A stretch of DNA of 9,816 nucleotides, taken from Thermodesulfovibrionales bacterium. GTDB lineage: Bacteria; Nitrospirota; Thermodesulfovibrionia; Thermodesulfovibrionales; SM23-35. The notes under the pieces are model-generated. The model ran no database searches. It was given only the letters and a program-made list of their open reading frames with translations, and was not told where the DNA came from. Made by a program: the position numbers and the translations under genes. Location of the stretch: positions 1-9,816 of the forward strand of contig JAGVMY010000151.1 of assembly GCA_020053565.1 (NCBI GenBank), given 5' to 3'. Shown here piece by piece: positions 5,467 through 9,816 of the stretch. The first letter of the stretch is position 1; the number at the start of each line of letters is the position of its first letter.

Positions 5467-7517
5467 CAATAGCTCCCCGGTTTTTCTTCTTTTATTCCTT
5501 TAAAATCATAACAGAGGAATAGTGAATAATCCCTTATTTTGCGTGATTTTTCTTTAGTATAAACCGTAAACACTCTTTTCTCAACCTTTTCAAAGGCATG
5601 AGCTATTTGATCGGGTAGCACAGCATCGCCTATTCTAACAAAAATCGCATCATAGTGAAGAAGATTATTAAATCCGGGCCAGAGGTCATACTGGTTCATC
5701 CTGCGGCCAAGGTTAATACAATAAGTGACAGGATGACCTTTTACATAAAATGCAAGTTCACTCGACATTTGATACCCGTCAGAAAATATAAATGTGGGCC
5801 GTATTGCAGACATTCCTTCATATATTTTTGTTACTTCTGCTCCAAGCTCTTTCCAGCCGCGTATCCTGTTTGTCGGATCCATTTTTCCGGGAAGATTGAG
5901 GAGAGAAGAATAATGTCCAACAGAAGTTGCAATGACCGATAAAAGGACTGCGGTCACAATGAAAAATTTCATACTTTTTCCTTCAGTATAAAATTTTTTT
6001 ACGGAATACGCAGAAAAAGCAACAATACCTGTTATATATCCTGGAAGTGCCCAGTTTGCCTGCACCTTCCCCTGAATACTTTTTAATAGAAAAAAGGCAA
6101 TGATAGGGATTGAAAACCAGAATAAAAAAGCACCTTCACATTGATTTCTGAGTTTCCATAGAGAGACTCCCATAATGATAAATAAAAAAGGGGTTATAAC
6201 ACCAAGTTGTGAACCGAGGAACTCAAAGAAACTTTTTAAGGATAGTTGAACACCATTTGTCATGTGCACCTGACCGGCAGTGTGTTTGAATGTAACCCAG
6301 TCATGTTGTGCGTTCCAGATTATCACAGGAAAGAAAACAATGAGGCTGATAAGAAATCCGATATAAGGACCTTTTGTGAGAAATACTCTCCTTTGCTCCT
6401 TCAAGAGCAACAAAAATAAAATTGCAGCAGGATAGAACAATGCCATGGTGTATTTTGTGAGGAGACCTAAACCGATGGATATGCCGAGGAGAACCCAGTA
6501 CATCAGTGATGAGTGATGAGTAATAAGTGAAGAGTTTGTTGTTGAACGTTGAACATTGAACATTGAACGATAGAAGAAAAGTAAAGACAGTATCCAGAAA
6601 AAGATAAAGAGCGAATCTATTGTGAATAAGATACCGAATGCAGAGAACAAAGGGATGATCTGAATCAAAATGGCTGAAAAGAGTCCTGCCTGTTCGTCAT
6701 AAAGTCTCTTTCCAAGAATGTAAAGGAAAATACTGCTGAGTGCAGAGAAGAAAACAGCCATTATTCTGATACCAAAAACACTATCTCCGAATATGGATGT
6801 GCTCATATAAATGAGATATGCGATCATTGGTCCCTTTGAGTAATAACTCCAATCGAGTCTGCGTGACCACTCCCAGTAATGTGCTTCATCCGGGCTGAGG
6901 TCAAGAGGGCCCTGTGTTATGTAGTAGATACGGAAGAGGCTTATAGAAAGAAGAAAAATAAAAAGTATCGTTGTGTGTGGTTTTTCTTTGTAGCGGGTAT
7001 AGGAGTAATTGTATAAATTCACAACAAATAGAGCAATCATGATACCGAACAATGCTCCGACAAGAACATCAGAAGGATAATGAACACCAACATAGACCCG
7101 CGAAAAAGCAACAGTGAATGCAATGATCACAAAGGCATATCGTATCTTGTTTTTGAACAAGAGATAGAATGGCAATGCAAAGGCAAATGCATTTACTGCA
7201 TGGTTTGAAGGCAATGAATAAGATCTGCTACAGCCAACAAGGAGATGGACACCGTCGAGTGTATTGCATGGTCGTGGCCTTTCAAAAACGTGCTTTAGCA
7301 TATGTGAACCCCAATCAGAAAGGGCTAAAGAGGCAAGGCCAATTGTCAGGACAATAATTGTCCGTTTTCTATCTTTTAAAAAGAAAAATACTATGAAAGG
7401 GAGAAACAGGAGATATGCCTTGCTTGTGATAAAAGGCATGAGTATATCAAAAAGTCTATTCTCGAGGTCTCTGTTAATGAAGAAAAAGATGATGGTGTCT
7501 ACTTCAGGAAGGCTCAT
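5466..7517 (-). CDS. PAP2 phosphatase - GT39/ArnT-like glycosyltransferase fusion
   Basis: A 683-residue inner-membrane protein with two enzyme domains. Residues 1 to about 175 form a PAP2 lipid phosphatase with all three catalytic motifs: KHVFERPRP (75-83), SLPSNHAV (101-108, PSxH) and SRVYVGVHYPSD (139-150, SR-x5-H-x3-D). From about 185 to the end it is a GT-C glycosyltransferase of the GT39/ArnT-PMT group: LSPDEAHYWEWS (207-218; D210-E211 as the probable catalytic pair), YYSKGPMIAYL (225-235), IIWNAQHDWVTFKH (399-412) and QANWALPGY (486-494), with about ten more helices and a soluble tail after about 540. GT39 enzymes use polyprenyl-phosphate sugars on the periplasmic side. The PAP2 half could act on undecaprenyl pyrophosphate, lipid A phosphate or phosphatidylglycerol phosphate; the sequence does not say which. 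The start at 7517 has AGGAG 7 nt upstream and overlaps the preceding stop by one base (TAATG). Residues 317-338 are translated from heptanucleotide repeats and sit in a loop between two helices. Confidence 0.93.
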   Translation of the reverse strand: MSLPEVDTIIFFFINRDLENRLFDILMPFITSKAYLLFLPFIVFFFLKDRKRTIIVLTIGLASLALSDWGSHMLKHVFERPRPCNTLDGVHLLVGCSRSYSLPSNHAVNAFAFALPFYLLFKNKIRYAFVIIAFTVAFSRVYVGVHYPSDVLVGALFGIMIALFVVNLYNYSYTRYKEKPHTTILFIFLLSISLFRIYYITQGPLDLSPDEAHYWEWSRRLDWSYYSKGPMIAYLIYMSTSIFGDSVFGIRIMAVFFSALSSIFLYILGKRLYDEQAGLFSAILIQIIPLFSAFGILFTIDSLFIFFWILSLLFFYRSMFNVQRSTTNSSLITHHSSLMYWVLLGISIGLGLLTKYTMALFYPAAILFLLLLKEQRRVFLTKGPYIGFLISLIVFFPVIIWNAQHDWVTFKHTAGQVHMTNGVQLSLKSFFEFLGSQLGVITPFLFIIMGVSLWKLRNQCEGAFLFWFSIPIIAFFLLKSIQGKVQANWALPGYITGIVAFSAYSVKKFYTEGKSMKFFIVTAVLLSVIATSVGHYSSLLNLPGKMDPTNRIRGWKELGAEVTKIYEGMSAIRPTFIFSDGYQMSSELAFYVKGHPVTYCINLGRRMNQYDLWPGFNNLLHYDAIFVRIGDAVLPDQIAHAFEKVEKRVFTVYTKEKSRKIRDYSLFLCYDFKGIKEEKPGSY
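6505..6569. repeat. Double heptanucleotide tandem repeat inside the GT39 domain
   Basis: Two adjacent 7-bp tandem tracts, read on the plus strand. Positions 6505-6534 hold AGTGATG, AGTGATG, AGTAATA, AGTGAAG and a trailing AG. Positions 6542-6569 hold TTGAACG, TTGAACA, TTGAACA, TTGAACG. They are separated by 7 bases. On the coding strand they are translated as FNVQRSTTN and SSLITHHSSL, a polar segment of about 20 residues between two membrane helices (about 302-316 and 340-358). The low-complexity sequence is unlike the rest of the GT39 domain, consistent with an insertion tolerated in a loop. The repeat unit is not a multiple of three, so the open frame depends on total length. Confidence 0.9.
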
Positions 7518-9157
7518 TAAGTATCTCCTGCATTCTCTTCTTTAGTTCTTCTCCTCTGTTCTTCTACCCATTTTATTATCTCATCTACAAGAGCCTCGAT
7601 AGTTGCTTCTTTGGGCATTATATCAACCTTAAGCCCTGTCTTTTTAATCGCTTCTACAGTAACAGGCCCTATGACTGCGATAGCCACTCCTTTGAGGAGT
7701 TCATCAGCATCTTCTTTCGTAATCTCCCTGAAGTTATTGAAGGTTGCTGCACTTGTAAAGGTAGCTATTGTAATCCTGCCTTCTTTTAAAAATCTTTTTA
7801 ATCTTTTTCCAGCAAATTCTGGTTTTATAGCTCTGTATGCAACAGGGAGATCTATCTGTCCTCCAAGCTCTCTTATTTTTTCTGGAAAAATTTCTCTCGC
7901 ATTTTCTGCTCTTGGCAAAAGGAATTTTACGCCTTTTAGCAGTTCGGGGTCAGGAGTTCGGAGTTCGGAGTTTCCCCCCCACCCTATCCCTTCCCCTCGA
8001 GAGGGGAGGGTTAGGGTGGGGGTGCTTTGTGCTCTTTGCTCTTTTATGAATGCTTCTATCAATCCCTCTGCACGAAATTCATCAGGGATTAAATCTATCT
8101 TTATCCCATATTGTTTTATCTCTCCTGCTGTTTTTGTACCTATAGCGCAGATCTTTATTCCCTTTAACTCTCTGATGTCTCTCTCTTTCTCAAAAAACCT
8201 TTTAAAAAAATACTTCACACCATTTTTACTCGTGAATATCAGCCAGTCATAGGTCTCTATCCTGTCTATTGTGCTGTCGAGCTCATCATATCTTTCAGGA
8301 GGGACGATCTTGATAGTAGGAAACTCAATTACCTCGGCACCAAGTTCTTCTAATTGCTCAAATCCTTCAGCATGTTCCCTTGTCACGAGAATTCTATGGC
8401 CAAACATTGGTTTTTTCTCATACCACTTTAGAGATTCCCTGAGCCTTACCACATCTCCCACAACCATAACAGCAGGTGGCTTGATGTCTTTTTCTTTGAC
8501 AATTTCTCCGATATCTTTGAGCGTACCAACAATTGTCCTCTGGTCAGGCCTTGTTCCCCATCTGATAACCGCAACAGGTGTATCAGGGCTCCTGCCATTC
8601 TCGATTAATTTTTGAGTGAGCAGATCTATGTTCTTTACCGCCATAAGAAAAACGAGTGTGTCCACGCCAGTAGCAAGCCTTGACCAATCAATGGCGCTCT
8701 CTTTTTTATTGATATCCTCATAGCCTGGAACAACTGCAAACGATGATGAATAGAGCCTGTGGGTTAAAGGAATTCCTGCATAGGCAGGGGCAGCAACAGA
8801 AGAGCTCACACCAGGGACTACTTCAAATTCAATATCATTTTTCGCAAGGGCTTCTGCCTCTTCTCCGCCGCGGCCGAATACAAAAGGGTCACCGCCTTTA
8901 AGCCTGCATATAATCTTGCCTTCTTTTGCCTTCTGGACAAGGATTTCATTGATTTCATCCTGTGTCATGGTATGACGACCACCACGTTTTCCCGCATAGA
9001 TGAACTCCGCATCATGGTTGATATAATTGAGAACCTGTGCATTGAGGTGAAAGTCATAAATAACGACCTCTGCCTTCTGAAGGCACCGCAGTCCTTTTAT
9101 TGTCAGAAGGCCAATATCACCAGGCCCTGCACCGACTAAATAAACTTTACCTTTCAT
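7517..9157 (-). CDS. cobA-hemD: Uroporphyrinogen-III C-methyltransferase / uroporphyrinogen-III synthase fusion
   Basis: A bifunctional cytosolic tetrapyrrole enzyme of 546 residues. Residues 1 to about 245 are the SAM-dependent methyltransferase (SUMT) that converts uroporphyrinogen III to precorrin-2 for siroheme and cobalamin: VYLVGAGPGD (5-14), RLKGGDPFVFGRGGEE (85-100), VVPGVSSS (113-120) and GIPLTHR (128-134). Residues from about 253 are HemD, which closes and inverts hydroxymethylbilane to uroporphyrinogen III: ILVTRE (256-261), WLIFTSKNGVKYFF (305-318), KICAIGTKTA (335-344), FLLPRAENARE (412-422), FTSAATFNNF (467-476) and AVIGPVT (494-500). Fusions of these two domains are known in several phyla. 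About 35 residues (373-407) in HemD are encoded by a repeat insertion, placed in a loop before FLLPRAE, so the fold is probably kept. The ATG at 9157 has GGAG 8 nt upstream. It leads the operon and joins the PAP2-GT39 gene through TAATG. No hemA, hemC or hemB is in view. Confidence 0.95.
   Translation of the reverse strand: MKGKVYLVGAGPGDIGLLTIKGLRCLQKAEVVIYDFHLNAQVLNYINHDAEFIYAGKRGGRHTMTQDEINEILVQKAKEGKIICRLKGGDPFVFGRGGEEAEALAKNDIEFEVVPGVSSSVAAPAYAGIPLTHRLYSSSFAVVPGYEDINKKESAIDWSRLATGVDTLVFLMAVKNIDLLTQKLIENGRSPDTPVAVIRWGTRPDQRTIVGTLKDIGEIVKEKDIKPPAVMVVGDVVRLRESLKWYEKKPMFGHRILVTREHAEGFEQLEELGAEVIEFPTIKIVPPERYDELDSTIDRIETYDWLIFTSKNGVKYFFKRFFEKERDIRELKGIKICAIGTKTAGEIKQYGIKIDLIPDEFRAEGLIEAFIKEQRAQSTPTLTLPSRGEGIGWGGNSELRTPDPELLKGVKFLLPRAENAREIFPEKIRELGGQIDLPVAYRAIKPEFAGKRLKRFLKEGRITIATFTSAATFNNFREITKEDADELLKGVAIAVIGPVTVEAIKKTGLKVDIMPKEATIEALVDEIIKWVEEQRRRTKEENAGDT
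7941..8045. repeat. Composite repeat (heptads + GC-rich palindrome + heptads) inside the HemD domain
   Basis: About 105 bp with three parts, read on the plus strand. Part one, 7941-7973: 7-bp units AGTTCGG, GGTCAGG, AGTTCGG, AGTTCGG, then AGTTT. Part two, 7976-8022: an imperfect palindrome with arms of 23 and 22 nt, differing by one mismatch and one extra base, around a GA loop (7999-8000); the arms are runs of C broken by single A and T bases and their complement. Part three, 8023-8045: TGCTTTG, TGCTCTT, TGCTCTT, TT. The span is 35 codons, so the reading frame is preserved. It is translated as an insert containing TPTLTLPSRGEG and NSELRTPDPEL. The composition differs sharply from the surrounding gene. 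Confidence 0.9.
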
Positions 9158-9170
9158 TCATTATTCTCCA

Positions 9171-9191
9171 CATTGACCATTAACCATTTTA
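9171..9191. repeat. Short heptanucleotide tract in the cobA-hemD leader
   Basis: Three imperfect 7-bp units on the plus strand: CATTGAC (9171-9177), CATTAAC (9178-9184) and CATTTTA (9185-9191). On the coding strand they read TAAAATG, GTTAATG, GTCAATG and end 1 base before the GGAG ribosome binding site (9169-9166) of cobA-hemD. Each unit supplies an ATG, so false starts close to the true start are possible. Only three divergent copies are present, so it is weaker evidence than the two intragenic tracts, but the same 7-bp period in the same operon supports it. A weak promoter-like pair on the minus strand (TTGAGT 9217-9212, TATGAT 9196-9191, 15-bp spacer) touches it. Confidence 0.55.
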
Positions 9192-9255
9192 TCATAAAAA
9201 TGCCTGAACTCACTCAAACATATCTGAAGAATGTAACGGACAGAGATAAAGAGGG

Positions 9256-9284
9256 TTGATATTAAATACCCATTTCCTAATAAT
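9256..9284 (+). promoter_or_regulatory. Candidate promoter of the DUF4258-remnant/DUF2283 unit
   Basis: TTGATA (9256-9261, five of six consensus -35 bases) and AATAAT (9279-9284, five of six consensus -10 bases) are 17 bp apart. This places a start near 9291, about 30 nt before the ATG of the DUF4258 remnant at 9322. It would drive the remnant and the intact DUF2283 gene, and it is divergent from the cobA-hemD operon. It is read by eye in an A+T-rich stretch, so chance is possible. Confidence 0.4.
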
Positions 9285-9321
9285 AGTATCTACAATGTAA
9301 GATGGAAGCACGGTTAGACAA

Positions 9322-9396
9322 ATGGAGATTCTGATAGATGAACATACCTCAGAACGAGATACGGTGTATGGATTTTATGGAAAGTGGGAGGTGTGA
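9322..9396 (+). pseudogene. DUF4258 gene collapsed by internal deletion (24 codons left)
   Basis: An open frame of 24 codons plus stop lies exactly where the first gene of a two-gene unit is expected, ending 1 nt before the DUF2283 start. Its first half, MEILIDEHTSER, resembles the N-terminus of DUF4258 proteins (typically ending H-x-x-E-R and continuing into AEERG). Its second half, DTVYGFYGKWEV, resembles the C-terminal strand of the same family, which often ends TVYVFYGKWE. The middle of roughly 60 residues is missing, without loss of frame. DUF4258 proteins are found as toxin-like partners in front of small antitoxin-like genes such as DUF2283. The identification rests on recalled family sequence, not an alignment. 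A shortened peptide could still be translated, and its reading frame covers the ribosome binding site of DUF2283, so it may now only serve translational coupling. Confidence 0.6.
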
Positions 9397-9397
9397 A

Positions 9398-9607
9398 ATG
9401 AACATTGTTTACAACGACAAGATGGATCTTTTATACATCAGGCTTGACGATAAAAAGCAGGATGTAATAAACAGGCGAGTTTCTGAGGATATTGTTCTGG
9501 ATATCGGGGAGGATGATAGAATTATAGGTATAGAGATTTTAGATGCTTCAAGGCGCGTAACTCTGGATAAACTTTTACCTATCAAGTATGAGGTTGCAAA
9601 AACTTAA
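9398..9607 (+). CDS. DUF2283 domain protein (antitoxin-like partner)
   Basis: A 69-residue protein matching the DUF2283 (PF10049) pattern: MNIVYNDKMDLLYIRLDD (1-18), then a central Val/Glu segment, then DIVLDIGEDDRIIGIEILDA (31-50) ending in SRR. The family is a small beta-rich fold of unknown biochemical role, commonly encoded directly downstream of DUF4258 genes, and the pair is suspected to be a toxin-antitoxin system. The start at 9398 is set by GGAGGTG (9387-9393) 5 nt upstream and by the family N-terminus. A frame-compatible ATG at 9338 would add 20 residues that overlap the upstream remnant and show no homology, so I rejected it. The gene looks intact although its presumed partner is not, as expected if the antitoxin outlives the toxin (inference). 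It is divergent from cobA-hemD. Confidence 0.87.
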   Translation: MNIVYNDKMDLLYIRLDDKKQDVINRRVSEDIVLDIGEDDRIIGIEILDASRRVTLDKLLPIKYEVAKT

Positions 9608-9717
9608 GATTGATTAGCCCGCAACGGTGTATATCAAAGCTTTCACTTATGACTTGCCTCACATTTAAAGTAGTGTCAAGAGTCTAAAAATATAATGGTT
9701 TTACTTTTTTCAGAGTC

Positions 9718-9732
9718 ATAAAACTGTTTTAT
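9718..9732. promoter_or_regulatory. 15-bp palindrome, possible operator
   Basis: ATAAAAC (9718-9724) is followed by a single T and then its perfect complement GTTTTAT (9726-9732). A one-base centre is too tight for an RNA hairpin with all pairs formed but suits a dimeric DNA-binding protein. Its low complexity means chance is not excluded. No gene start is visible next to it within the window. Confidence 0.3.
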
Positions 9733-9736
9733 TGCT

Positions 9737-9789
9737 ATTTGTCATGGCGCCAAGCTATTAGAAGATATTCTTTAACCATCATGACAAAT
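9737..9789. repeat. Perfect 10-bp inverted repeat with 33-nt spacing
   Basis: ATTTGTCATG (9737-9746) and CATGACAAAT (9780-9789) are exact reverse complements separated by 33 nt. The spacer contains a GGCGCC hexamer (9746-9751, overlapping the last base of the left arm). Possible roles are a stem-loop in RNA, a pair of half-sites for a regulator, or the ends of a very small element; nothing in the window decides between them. It lacks a T-run, so it is not a typical intrinsic terminator. Confidence 0.5.
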
Positions 9790-9816
9790 TAAAATTCGTA
9801 GAATAAATAGAATACA

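Larger units (their letters stand above)
9608..9816. other. Non-coding right end with two symmetrical sequences
   Basis: No convincing gene is visible in either direction in these 209 bases, which are A+T-rich and reach the window edge. They hold a short palindrome at 9718-9732 and a spaced inverted repeat at 9737-9789, listed separately. AGTGTCAAGA at 9672-9681 resembles the kind of terminal sequence seen on some insertion sequences, but no matching end or transposase is present, so I do not call an element. The minus-strand reading of the same site gives a perfect TTGACA -35 without a usable -10. Confidence 0.5.

Noticed and set aside
6505..6569. Possible CRISPR array because of regular repetition
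   Set aside because: Units are 7 bp with no spacers, and there are no cas genes; it is a tandem repeat.
7976..8022. GC-rich palindrome as an intrinsic transcription terminator
   Set aside because: It lies in the middle of an intact coding frame, with no T-run directly after the right arm on the transcribed strand; the repeat explanation fits better.
7611..8252. Long plus-strand open frame of 213 codons antisense to cobA-hemD
   Set aside because: It lies wholly opposite a securely identified gene, has no recognisable domain, and is an expected shadow of the codon pattern there.
9200..9259. 19-codon open frame on the plus strand between cobA-hemD and the DUF4258 relic
   Set aside because: No ribosome binding site, no family resemblance, and it overlaps the candidate -35 element; most likely chance.
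9672..9700. AGTGTCAAGA as a possible insertion-sequence end
   Set aside because: Only a vague resemblance from memory, with no matching opposite end, target duplication or transposase in the window.

Overview
The window looks like chromosomal DNA of a Gram-negative, low-to-moderate GC bacterium. The gene forms (a fused SUMT/uroporphyrinogen-III synthase, an HP0602-type endonuclease III relative, an ArnT-type transferase) and the heptanucleotide and palindromic repeats inside genes would fit a Nitrospirota or deltaproteobacterial-type lineage. That placement is inference, not shown by a marker. There are no rRNA, tRNA, CRISPR or transposase genes in view.

Layout, left to right. (1) 1-1972, minus strand: a leftward DNA-repair cluster in the order endonuclease III-like glycosylase, small four-helix membrane protein (YvlD/phage holin 4 superfamily), uvrB. 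uvrB runs off the left edge after 301 codons. (2) 2030-3298, plus strand: serS, divergent from the repair cluster across a 57-bp gap. (3) 3371-3667, plus strand: an ECF sigma factor relic that lacks its core and its C-terminal half and runs into the 3' end of the next gene. (4) 9157-3609, minus strand: four genes joined by overlapping stop and start codons: cobA-hemD fusion (siroheme/heme), PAP2-phosphatase/GT39 transferase fusion, GT2 polyprenyl-phosphate glycosyltransferase, and a flippase-like membrane protein. (5) 9322-9607, plus strand: a collapsed DUF4258 gene followed 1 nt later by an intact DUF2283 gene, the remains of a toxin-antitoxin-like pair. (6) 9608-9816: no gene, but two symmetrical sequences.

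How the genes may work together: GT2 would charge polyprenyl phosphate with a sugar at the inner membrane face, the LPG_synthase_TM-family protein may help it or another lipid cross the membrane, and the GT39 domain would transfer the sugar to a periplasmic acceptor such as lipid A. The covalently attached PAP2 phosphatase could dephosphorylate the acceptor lipid or recycle the carrier. This parallels the ArnC/ArnE-F/ArnT logic but with a phosphatase fused to the transferase. Its tie to a heme/siroheme gene is translational (TAATG junction) and has no obvious metabolic reason.

The most unusual signal is repeats. The cobA-hemD/PAP2-GT39 transcription unit carries three separate clusters of tandem 7-bp repeats. 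One is a roughly 65-bp double tract translated in frame inside the GT39 domain. One is a roughly 105-bp composite (heptads, a GC-rich 47-nt imperfect palindrome, heptads) translated in frame inside the HemD domain. One is a short tract just upstream of the cobA-hemD ribosome binding site. A second theme is small genes with apparent in-frame core deletions (ECF sigma, DUF4258).
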